Shown here: positions 17,363-24,786 of the stretch, piece by piece
How the letters are laid out: each line of letters starts with the position of its first letter
Numbering within the stretch: the stretch's first letter is position 1
From: JBHENW01 sp046261875
GTDB taxonomy: Bacteria > Acidobacteriota > Thermoanaerobaculia > UBA5066 > Gp7-AA6
Direction of reading: 5' to 3'
Assembly (NCBI GenBank): GCA_046261875.1
Contig: JBHENW010000050.1
Coordinates: 20,519 to 84,518, forward strand
DNA length: 64,000 bases
Notes under the pieces: generated by a model
Seen by the model: the letters and a program-made list of their open reading frames with translations, nothing else
The model's database searches: none
What the model was told of the DNA's origin: nothing
Made by a program: the position numbers and the translations under genes

Positions 17363-17634
17363 GACGGTCTCGTCTCCGGATTCTCGTCCAGGTCCGCGGT
17401 CAGCTCGCCGAGCTGACCTATTTCTTCCAGGATCCGCAGGGACTCCGCGGCCTGTTCGGGATCGATCTTGGAGATCGCGAAACCGACGTGCACGGCCACG
17501 TACTCGCCGGGGACCGCGTCGGGCACGTACGCGAGGCAGACGTCGCGCGTGATGCCCCCGAAACGCACGCGGCCGAACTTCAGACCCTTCTCGTCGCGGA
17601 TCTCGAGGATTTCTCCCGGTATCGCCAGGCACAT
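17359..17634 (-). CDS. hypC: Hydrogenase assembly chaperone HypC
   Basis: A 91-residue chaperone with the obligatory N-terminal MCLAIPGEI, whose Cys2 binds the iron unit after removal of Met1. A small OB-like barrel follows (VRFGGITRDVCLAYVPDAVPGEYVAVHVGFAISKID). It shuttles the Fe(CN)2CO group from HypD to the large-subunit precursor. The ATG is two bases after the hypF stop and the stop overlaps hypD, so it is the middle of a tight hypF-hypC-hypD block. Confidence 0.95.
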   Translation of the reverse strand: MCLAIPGEILEIRDEKGLKFGRVRFGGITRDVCLAYVPDAVPGEYVAVHVGFAISKIDPEQAAESLRILEEIGQLGELTADLDENPETRPS

Positions 17635-17636
17635 GG

Positions 17637-19925
17637 TCAGCTCTCCCGTATCCGCCAGGCGGCTACGGCGGCCTGGCCGAGCGACAGCCCGCCGTCGTTG
17701 GGCGGGACCTGCCGGTGTAACAGGACCTCGAAGGCGTCTGTCTCGAGCAGCGTCGCGCAAAGCTCGGTGAGGCGCCGGTTCTGAAAGCAGCCGCCCGACA
17801 GGGCGACGACGCGGACCCCGGTCTCCTCCCGCGCGCGGGAACATCCCTCCCGGACCGCGGCGGCGAGGGTCGCGTGGAAGCGGGCCGAGATCTCCGCCGT
17901 CTCCGCCTTCGAACGGAGTTGCGCGGCGATCTCGCGGACGCAAGGACGCAGGTCGACCTCGAACGGCGCCGGGCGATCTCCTCGGATGACGAAGGCGAAA
18001 GGCCGGGCGGCGTCCGAACCGGCGGCGGCCTCCAGCTCGATCGCCGCCTGGCCTTCGTAGGTGACGTGATCCCGGACGGCGCAGAGCGCCGCGACCGCGT
18101 CGAACCACCGCCCCGCCCCCGTGCTATCCGGCGAAGCGACCCTCTTCTCGATCAGGTGCGCGACGCCGGCCAGGCGCGGGCCGATCCGGCCGAGCAGGTC
18201 GAGCGGCTCTCCCGCGTCCCGCAGGACGGCCGCGGCGAGGCGCCAGGGCTCCCGGATCGCCGCCTCCCCCCCGGGCAAGGCGACCGGCCGCAGATGGCCA
18301 ATCCGGCGAAAGCCAGAAAAGTCAGCGAGCAGAAACTCACCGCCCCAGAGCTCGCCGCGCGGGCCGCAACCCGTTCCGTCGAACGCGACACCGATCGCGC
18401 GGTCCGTCCGGCCGTTGTCGGCCAGGCAGGAAGCGATGTGCGCATGGTGGTGCTGGACCGGGATCCGCGGAAGCCCGCTCCGCAGCGCGAATCGCGTCGA
18501 GGCGTAGTCCGGGTGGAGATCGTGCGCGAGCGTGCGGGGGTTGGTTCCCAGCAGCTGCGAGAGCTTGACGCCGACCTCGCGGAAGAAGGAAAACGCCTGC
18601 AGGTTATCGAGGTCCCCCACGTGCGGAGACAGAAACGCCTCGCTCCCGCGCGTCAGGCAAACGGTGTTTTTCAGCTGGGCTCCCAACGCGAGGACCGGGG
18701 GAGCCTCGAACGGCAAGCGGATCGGGATGGGAACGAAGCCGCGCGAGCGGCGGACCGGCTGGGCGAACCCCGCGAGGATCCGCACGACCGAGTCGTCTGC
18801 CCGGGTATGTATCTCCCGGTCGTGGAGAAGAAAGGCGTCCGCGATGCCTGCCAGACGCTCCAGAGCCTCCTCCTCGGTGCGCGCGATGGGCTCCTCCGAG
18901 CGGTTTCCGCTCGTCATGACGAGCAGGAGCGGGCCGCTCGCCAGGATCAGATGGTGGAGCGGCGCGTAAGGGAGCATGATCCCGTACTCGTTCAGCCTCG
19001 GCGCGACGGAAGGAGCGAGGGAGGTCCTCACCGGCATCAGCACGATCGGACGCTGCGGCGAGAGCAGAGCCTCGCGGGCGGCCGGACCGACCTCGCAGAT
19101 CGCCTCGATTTCGTCGAGCGTTCCGGCCATGAGCGCGAACGGCTTGTCGGGACGGCCCTTGCGTTCCCGCAGCCGCCGCAGGGTCCGCTCGTTCGAGGCG
19201 TCCGCGGCGAGGTGGAAGCCCCCGATGCCCTTGATGGCGACGATCTGCCCCGCCCGAAGCCGATCAGCCGCCGCCAGGAGCGCGTCTTCGCGAAGGAGGG
19301 GCGCGCAACCGGGCGCCACGAGCTCCAGACGCGGGCCGCACCCGGCGCACGCGTTGGGCTCGGCGTGAAACCGCCGGCTCGCCGGGTTCTCGTATTCCCT
19401 GCGGCAGGGATCGCACAGGGTGAACCGGGCCATGGTCGTCCGTTTCCGGTCGTAAGGCACGTCGCGGACGATCGTGTACCGGGGACCGCAGTCCGTGCAG
19501 TTGATGAACGGATAGCGGTACCGCCGATCCGCGGAATCGAAGAGCTCTTTCAGGCACGCGGCGCAGGTGGCGGCGTCGGCCGGGATGCTCGTGGCGGCGG
19601 ACGTGGCTTCGCCGCTCGCCACCACGCGAAATGCAGTCTCCCCGAGGGGCGCCAGCTCGGACATCTCCACGGCGTCGATTCGCGCCAGCGGCGGAGCACC
19701 GGCGCGCAGCAGGGCGGCGAAGCCGCTCACCGTTTCCAGGGGCCCCTCCAGCTCGATCCAGACCCCTTGCGAGTCGTTGCGGACGATGCCGGCAAGGCCC
19801 GCTTGCCGCGCCAATCGAAACACGGCGGGACGGAACCCCACCCCCTGCACGGTTCCGCGGACGCGCAGGCCGCGCCGGACGGCGGGGCTTGCGGCGGGCG
19901 CCTCCGCAGACCGGGTCGCGCTCAT
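17637..19925 (-). CDS. hypF: Carbamoyltransferase HypF
   Basis: This 762-residue enzyme turns carbamoyl phosphate and ATP into carbamoyl-AMP and transfers the carbamoyl group to the C-terminal Cys of HypE. Domains in order are acylphosphatase (RVRGTVQGVGFRP, residues 20-105), two zinc fingers (CAAC...CTDC and CDPC...CAGC), a YrdC-like domain (KGIGGFHLAADA, MTSGNRSEEPI) and a Kae1-like domain with HHHAHIASCLADN. The start ATG overlaps the stop of the CooC-like gene (ATGA). A slightly earlier ATG three codons upstream is possible. Confidence 0.95.
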   Translation of the reverse strand: MSATRSAEAPAASPAVRRGLRVRGTVQGVGFRPAVFRLARQAGLAGIVRNDSQGVWIELEGPLETVSGFAALLRAGAPPLARIDAVEMSELAPLGETAFRVVASGEATSAATSIPADAATCAACLKELFDSADRRYRYPFINCTDCGPRYTIVRDVPYDRKRTTMARFTLCDPCRREYENPASRRFHAEPNACAGCGPRLELVAPGCAPLLREDALLAAADRLRAGQIVAIKGIGGFHLAADASNERTLRRLRERKGRPDKPFALMAGTLDEIEAICEVGPAAREALLSPQRPIVLMPVRTSLAPSVAPRLNEYGIMLPYAPLHHLILASGPLLLVMTSGNRSEEPIARTEEEALERLAGIADAFLLHDREIHTRADDSVVRILAGFAQPVRRSRGFVPIPIRLPFEAPPVLALGAQLKNTVCLTRGSEAFLSPHVGDLDNLQAFSFFREVGVKLSQLLGTNPRTLAHDLHPDYASTRFALRSGLPRIPVQHHHAHIASCLADNGRTDRAIGVAFDGTGCGPRGELWGGEFLLADFSGFRRIGHLRPVALPGGEAAIREPWRLAAAVLRDAGEPLDLLGRIGPRLAGVAHLIEKRVASPDSTGAGRWFDAVAALCAVRDHVTYEGQAAIELEAAAGSDAARPFAFVIRGDRPAPFEVDLRPCVREIAAQLRSKAETAEISARFHATLAAAVREGCSRAREETGVRVVALSGGCFQNRRLTELCATLLETDAFEVLLHRQVPPNDGGLSLGQAAVAAWRIRES

Positions 19926-20689
19926 GACGTCCATGCGTTCGCGACCGCTCCGATCGCGACCACGGCGGGCGACCCGGGGGCGTAATCGAGGAGGGCCTTT
20001 CCGGCTCGCTCCGATTGGAGCACCGCTTCGTCGAAGGGGACCCAGCCGGCGATGGGGATCCCGCGCGCCTCACAGAACTCACGGACCGCGATCTCGTCCT
20101 CGGCCGTTCGCGCCTTGTTCGCAACGGCCTCGACCCTCGGGATGCCGAGCTCGCGGCCGAGCTCGACCGCGCGCGCGCCCGTCTCCAGCGCCCGGAAGTA
20201 CGGCTCCATGACCACCACGAGCGCATCGACGTGCCGCGGCGTCCCGCGGCTGAAGTTCTCGAGCCCCGCCTCCATGTCCGCGACGACGGGGCCCGTGGAG
20301 GCGCCGACGAGCTGGGCGAGCAGGCTACGCACGGTAGCGTGGTTGCGGCACATTCAACCGGTCCCCGCGTGCCCCACGCGGCCCAGGATCAGGAGCCGGA
20401 CGCCGTCCGGCGCCTCGACTCCGTAGCGCTCCGCGATCTCTTCCGGGGAGGCCACCAGCATCAGCTTTTCTTCGCCGTCGATGTCTTTGCGGCGCTCCAT
20501 CACGTCGCGGGGCACGGTGGGGAGGCGCATCGCGTCCGACGGCGAGAGCCCCAGCGCGACCGCCAGGTTCGGGTTGGAATCGCCGTCCACCGCGAGAGCT
20601 CTCCCCTCGCGTCTCCCGAGCAGGCGGGTGAGGGTCGCCGCGATCGTCGTCTTCCCGACGCCACCCTTCCCGCCGATGGCGATCCTCAC
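19922..20689 (-). CDS. CooC-like nickel-maturation ATPase with in-frame TGA (candidate selenoprotein)
   Basis: This is a MinD/SIMIBI-class ATPase of about 255 residues that resembles CooC, which loads Ni into CO dehydrogenase. Visible motifs are deviant Walker A GGKGGVGKTT, DGDSNPNLAVALG, LILGRVGHAGTG and then, after codon 112, MCRNHATVRSLL, VVADMEAGLENFSRG and KARTAEDE. Codon 112 is TGA. Both halves are in the same frame with no gap. In Carboxydothermus CooC1 the metal-binding CxC is Cys112-x-Cys114; here it reads TGA-Met-Cys114. Sec insertion, a nonsense mutation (TGC to TGA is one base) or a base-call error are all possible. The GTG start overlaps the upstream stop (GTGA) and the stop overlaps hypF. 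hypA and hypB are not in this cluster, so this protein may supply nickel. Confidence 0.75.
20324..20338 (-). promoter_or_regulatory. Candidate bacterial SECIS hairpin downstream of the TGA
   Basis: Starting 15 bases after the in-frame TGA, the mRNA can form GCUAC-[CGUGC]-GUAGC: five perfect pairs and a five-base loop with G at loop position 2. The loop begins 20 bases after the UGA, inside the 16-37 base spacing described for bacterial SECIS elements. The stem is short and GC-rich coding sequence forms hairpins easily, so this is only supportive. Confidence 0.35.
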
Positions 20690-21072
20690 CTGTTCCTCCG
20701 ATCGTCAACCCTCGGCTCGCCCGCGGATCCCGGCTCGTGCTCGTGATCCTGCTGGCAGGAGAACCCGCATTCCCCGTGTCCCTCCGCCAGCATCTCCCGG
20801 AAGTTGTCGACGAATCGCCGGCGGGCCTCGGGGAGACCGGACTCGGTCAGAGCGTATCGTTCCTCGGGCCGCCGCTCGACGGCGCCCAGCGCTTCCAGAG
20901 TCTGAAGCGTCGCCGCGATCTCCGGCTCGGGATAGACCAGAAACCCGGCGAGGTCGCGGGCGGAAAGCTGCTCGCCAAAACCCTGTCCCCGCATCCAGAA
21001 GAGAAGCTCCAGGACCTCGTCCCGGCGCGCGACCTCCCGGACCGCCTCCCCGTCGGGCGTGGGCCGGCTCAC
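20686..21072 (-). CDS. Small winged-helix-like protein with Cys/His tail
   Basis: A 128-residue protein of no recognised family. The middle looks like a MarR-type winged helix (VLELLFWMRG, LSARDLAGFLVYPEPEIAATLQTLEALGAVER, YALTESG), while the tail carries GECGFSCQQDHEHEPG, a plausible metal site. The GTG start overlaps the Rieske-protein stop and its own stop overlaps the CooC-like start (both GTGA), so it is locked into the maturation operon. Inside an operon it is less likely to be a regulator than a metal or subunit-handling factor; this is inference. Confidence 0.6.
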   Translation of the reverse strand: MSRPTPDGEAVREVARRDEVLELLFWMRGQGFGEQLSARDLAGFLVYPEPEIAATLQTLEALGAVERRPEERYALTESGLPEARRRFVDNFREMLAEGHGECGFSCQQDHEHEPGSAGEPRVDDRRNR

Positions 21073-21845
21073 AGCCCCACCAGCACGGCCGTGGCGTCGA
21101 GGCGGACCGGAAGGAGCTCGAGCGAAAGCTCGGGGCGATCCACGCAATGGCCGTCGGAGAGATCGAAGCGGTGTCCGTGACAGGGGCACGTGATCACGCG
21201 ACCCTCGCGGCGCCATCCTTCGGGAGCCATCCCTCCCGACGGGCAGCGATCCCGGAACGCGTACACCTCGCCTCCGACGTCGCAGGCGAGCACGGAGTCG
21301 TCGAACATCTGGATCCTGCGAAGCTCTTCGTCCTCGAGCTCGAAGCGGTGCACGAGCGGAAGCCAGTTCCGCCGTTTTTCGGCGTAGGCCATGTTGACCG
21401 ATGACGTCACGATGACGGCGTGATCCGGCAGATCGTCTTTCAGGGACTTCTCGACCTCGGAAGCCAGAGTCTCGAGCGAGACCGCGGGGTCGAGCGGTCG
21501 GACCAGGTGGATTCGCACGGACCCGGGGGTCACTTCCATCAGCTGCGCGGCCGTTCGGTCTTTCTCGAGGAGCGGCCGGAGCCGTTCGAGCGCCGATCCG
21601 ACCTGCCGGGCGACGTCGGTTTCGATGAGCCCATAGCCCTCGAGGATTCCCGCCACCACGGGATCCCGGCGGAGCTTCTCGACAAGGCCCGGGTCGGACG
21701 CGCCGGCGATCGCGAGGGTGCGCGCGAACGCGTCGCGGTGCAGATCGAGAACGGCCCCGAGCGCTTCGACGATCCGATTCCGGCCGTCGTCGTAGGAGTA
21801 CATCTCGAGCACTCGAAGAAGCTCCTCCAGCTTGTCATCGCCCAT
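21069..21845 (-). CDS. NifU-like/Rieske-like fusion protein of the hydrogenase cluster
   Basis: This 258-residue protein has an N-terminal helical region (residues 1-80), a NifU C-domain-like segment (80-150) and a C-terminal Rieske-fold ferredoxin domain (165-258). In NifU the second domain carries CxxC; here the matching place reads VTPGSV, without Cys. In the Rieske domain the first ligand pair, normally CxH, reads CPS, while the second, CPCHGHRFD, is intact. From memory, similar NifU-Rieske fusions are found in high-affinity hydrogenase clusters and are proposed to carry electrons. The altered ligands cast doubt on a classical 2Fe-2S centre. It overlaps the protease gene by 11 bases. Confidence 0.7.
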   Translation of the reverse strand: MGDDKLEELLRVLEMYSYDDGRNRIVEALGAVLDLHRDAFARTLAIAGASDPGLVEKLRRDPVVAGILEGYGLIETDVARQVGSALERLRPLLEKDRTAAQLMEVTPGSVRIHLVRPLDPAVSLETLASEVEKSLKDDLPDHAVIVTSSVNMAYAEKRRNWLPLVHRFELEDEELRRIQMFDDSVLACDVGGEVYAFRDRCPSGGMAPEGWRREGRVITCPCHGHRFDLSDGHCVDRPELSLELLPVRLDATAVLVGL

Positions 21846-22326
21846 GTTCGGCCGCCAGGACTTCGCGCACCCGAATGGCCGCCTCGTTCACCGCAGCCCG
21901 GACCGGCGGGGAGAGGGTGAGATCCAGTTCACAGCTCTGGGGTTCACATCCCACGATCGTCACATCGTCGGGAAGATAGCCGAGCGTCCGGGCGACTTTC
22001 ATGGCCCGCGTCGGTTCCGCGAAGTGCGGATCGATCCCGGGCTCGGAAGCGGGGGCGAGATCCGCCTGGCTCGGGTGGAACACGTAGAGGGTTCCCGGCG
22101 GCTGCCCGCGGCGCACCGCGTCCACGATGACGAGCCGGCCGCAGCCGTTCATCAATCCGAACACGAGCTCCATTCCGCCGATGCCGACTTCGAGGAGCTC
22201 CGCTCCCGGAGGAAGCGGATCCTCGGCGAGCCTCCGAACGACTTCCACCCCGAACCCGTCATCGCCCAGGAGGAGGTTTCCGAACCCGGCCACGACCGCC
22301 CGCCCGGATGTCACGACGGCAGCCAT
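21835..22326 (-). CDS. Hydrogenase maturation endopeptidase, HyaD/HybD type
   Basis: A 163-residue M52-family peptidase that removes the C-terminal extension of the NiFe large subunit after metal loading. The nickel-sensing residues are visible: Asp in GFGNLLLGDDGFGVEV near the start and Asp in LVIVDAVRRG mid-protein; GTLYVFHP matches the family. Its target here is the large subunit upstream, which keeps a C-terminal extension beyond DPCMPCTTH. It overlaps the protease-like gene before it by 16 bases. Confidence 0.9.
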   Translation of the reverse strand: MAAVVTSGRAVVAGFGNLLLGDDGFGVEVVRRLAEDPLPPGAELLEVGIGGMELVFGLMNGCGRLVIVDAVRRGQPPGTLYVFHPSQADLAPASEPGIDPHFAEPTRAMKVARTLGYLPDDVTIVGCEPQSCELDLTLSPPVRAAVNEAAIRVREVLAAEHGR

Positions 22327-22895
22327 CCGGCGATGGCGCGGCGGATCTCCTCGATCACGCGGGGCACCGCCCGCTCGACGACGGGAGAGAGCTCCTCTCC
22401 CCAGTCGTCATCCAGGGCCTCGACTTCGATGACGACCACGTCCTGCGGCAGCTTGTCGAAGTAGGTGGCGATGATGAGGATGTTGTCGAGGCTGATGACG
22501 CCGGTCACGGCCTCGGCGACGCGCGCCTGGATCTCGTCTGCATCGGGAAGCGTACGGCGCCACGGGTAACGCAGGACGTCTCCCGGGGGGCGGCCCCGCT
22601 TGACGGCTCCCACGAGAACGATCCGGTCGTACGGGGGGCGGGCGTCGAGATTGTGCATGACGCCCACCGGTCCATAGCTCAAATCCTCGAACTCGACCCC
22701 GTCCGGCCAGCTCTCCCGTGCGAGGCGCTCGATGAGAAGCGGGCCGAAGGAAAGGTCCCGCAGGAGGCGGTAGCCCACCCCGCCCACCAGAAGGCGTGGA
22801 CCTCTCGAGGATTCGAGCTCTGTGGTCAGGCCGGAAGCGTCCGGATCGGGGCCGGTGAGCTTCCGCGAGCTCTCAATCGTCGGTCCCGCAGGCAC
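22311..22895 (-). CDS. Non-catalytic homologue of hydrogenase maturation protease
   Basis: A 194-residue protein with the M52 fold: LLVGGVGYRLLRDLSFGPLLIERL in place of the GxGNxLxxDDGxG strand-loop, then YDRIVLVGAVKRGRPPG where the active protease has VIVDAVRRG. Both acidic nickel-binding positions are changed, so peptidase activity is unlikely. It may act as a chaperone or a partner of the active protease. The GTG start lies inside the end of the large-subunit gene (23-base overlap). Confidence 0.65.
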   Translation of the reverse strand: MPAGPTIESSRKLTGPDPDASGLTTELESSRGPRLLVGGVGYRLLRDLSFGPLLIERLARESWPDGVEFEDLSYGPVGVMHNLDARPPYDRIVLVGAVKRGRPPGDVLRYPWRRTLPDADEIQARVAEAVTGVISLDNILIIATYFDKLPQDVVVIEVEALDDDWGEELSPVVERAVPRVIEEIRRAIAGWLPS

Positions 22896-24735
22896 AGGTG
22901 TTCACCTCGCACGTGATGTGCTGGTCGCCGGCGTAGATGTGGGTCGTGCACGGCATGCACGGGTCGAAGCTGCGGATGGCGCGGAGGATGTCGATTCCCC
23001 GGAACTTCTCCGGGCTGGCGAACTCCTCGAGGATCGGAGTCGCCAGGACGGCCTCTTCGTAGGGGCCCGGGTTGCCCCACGGGTCTTTCGGGCAGGCGTT
23101 CAACGTGGACGGCGTGATGATCTGGTAGTTGACGATCGCCCCCTTGTCGAGCTCCAGGTGGTGCGAGAGCCAGCCGCGTCCCGCGCCCCAGAAACCGACC
23201 CCCATCCGATGGTCCTTCGGAACCTCGAACGGAGTCGACGTGCGGTAGTCGCCCGTTTTCAGGATATCCATCCCGATCAGCCAGTTGTCGTAGGCGACCA
23301 CGCACTGGTACGCGATCGAGTACGCCCGCGCGCGATTGCGCTCGAACGCGTTGAAAACCGGAGGGATCTTCCACTCGACCTCGACCGCCGGATCGATGTA
23401 CTTCGGGATCAGGATCTTCATGCCGTCCGGCGTCAGATCGAGGAACCGCCGATGGGGGAGCTTGCCTGCGAGCACGGTGATCCACGGTCGGGCGTAGGTC
23501 CCGGCTTCCACAGCCACCCGGTCCCATCGAGGCGCGGTGGCCCAGCTGTACTTCTCGCGCCAGTTGGTTCCGCCCGGTTTCGGTTTCGTTTCCTTGTTCC
23601 AGGGGTGGTGGGGCGACAGGGGAGCTCCGAGCGGGTCCGTCTTGTGGGGGTGGCCGGTCCACTGCTCGTAGTAGGAGTGCTCGATGAACTCCTCCATGCC
23701 GAGATTTATCTGCTGGAGCTTCGTCGTAACGAGCTTTCCATCGAGGATCACGCCGGGCGTCGCCCATCTCCGCTCCCCCCAGGCGTTGCAGTTCGCATAG
23801 GTGGCGTCGTAGGCGGTCGGGTCGTCCCAGATTCCGAGATCGGCCATGTTGACGGGCCGCGTGCCGCACTCTTTGTACTTTGCGTTCGCGTCGTAGAAGA
23901 AGTCCGCGATGTCGTTCCAGATCGCGATGGCCCGCTTGGCGAAGTCGAAGGTCTTCATCAGTCGATTGAGGTACACGTTGAAGCTCTGGATCGTCACGGT
24001 GTGGCTGATGCCGCCGGGGACGATCGTCTCGGGGTGCGGATACTTGCTCATCAGGGTCACGTAACCCTCGCGCGCCATGCGGGAAAGCTCCAGACCCTCG
24101 AGATACAGCTTGCCCACGAGGGGGTTCATGTCGTGGAAGAGATCGCTCATCTTCGAGTACCCGTGGATGCTTCCCCAGCGCGTCTCCGTGCGCGTCGCCC
24201 GGTCCCAGAGCGTCGGCTCCGTCTTCTTGATCATGGCCTCGGAGTAGTCCGGGCCGGCCAGCATGAAGAGATGCATGCTGTTGTCCCACACGAACTCCAT
24301 CGAAAGCGCGAGGTTGCGGATGACGACGGCCAGGGGCGGGGGGCAGATCCCGAACGCCATCTCGATCGCGAGAGCGGAGCAGGTCGAGTGGACGCCGCCG
24401 CACACCCCGCAGGCGCGGCTGCTGATGAAGATCGCGTCGCGCGGATCGCGCCCCTTCAGAATCACTTCGTATCCGCGAAAGAGCGTCGCGATCGAGCTCG
24501 CTTCGAGGACCATGCGGTTCTCGAGGTCCACGACGCTGTGGAAGCCGAGCGCTCCGGCCACGCGCGTGAGCGGGTCGTAGTCCATCGCCTTGACGTAGCC
24601 GTTCTTCGCGAGGAGCTTCTTGATCCCGTCGCGATCGATCGCCTTCGTTTCGTACGCGAACGGGTCGGCGGCCCCGCCTCGAAGGGTTGCGCCGCCCTGT
24701 GCGTCGAACTCGATTGGAAGGTTACGGAAGCACAT
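22873..24735 (-). CDS. NiFe hydrogenase large subunit
   Basis: A 620-residue catalytic subunit that oxidises H2. The NiFe ligands are complete: L1 SSRACGVCGGVHST near residue 110 and L2 SFDPCMPCTTH near the end. Behind the final His is a 21-residue extension ending CACGTDD, expected to be cleaved during maturation. No signal peptide is present; export normally rides on the small subunit. Together with the unsignalled small subunit and the GmhA and NifU-Rieske neighbours, it fits the high-affinity group 1h/group 1l-2a-like uptake enzymes, 1h being my best guess without a tree. Confidence 0.95.
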   Translation of the reverse strand: MCFRNLPIEFDAQGGATLRGGAADPFAYETKAIDRDGIKKLLAKNGYVKAMDYDPLTRVAGALGFHSVVDLENRMVLEASSIATLFRGYEVILKGRDPRDAIFISSRACGVCGGVHSTCSALAIEMAFGICPPPLAVVIRNLALSMEFVWDNSMHLFMLAGPDYSEAMIKKTEPTLWDRATRTETRWGSIHGYSKMSDLFHDMNPLVGKLYLEGLELSRMAREGYVTLMSKYPHPETIVPGGISHTVTIQSFNVYLNRLMKTFDFAKRAIAIWNDIADFFYDANAKYKECGTRPVNMADLGIWDDPTAYDATYANCNAWGERRWATPGVILDGKLVTTKLQQINLGMEEFIEHSYYEQWTGHPHKTDPLGAPLSPHHPWNKETKPKPGGTNWREKYSWATAPRWDRVAVEAGTYARPWITVLAGKLPHRRFLDLTPDGMKILIPKYIDPAVEVEWKIPPVFNAFERNRARAYSIAYQCVVAYDNWLIGMDILKTGDYRTSTPFEVPKDHRMGVGFWGAGRGWLSHHLELDKGAIVNYQIITPSTLNACPKDPWGNPGPYEEAVLATPILEEFASPEKFRGIDILRAIRSFDPCMPCTTHIYAGDQHITCEVNTCACGTDD

Positions 24736-24786
24736 GATTGTCAGCTTTCCGCTGTCACCTCTCGTGTGTCAGCGTGTCGCGTTGCC

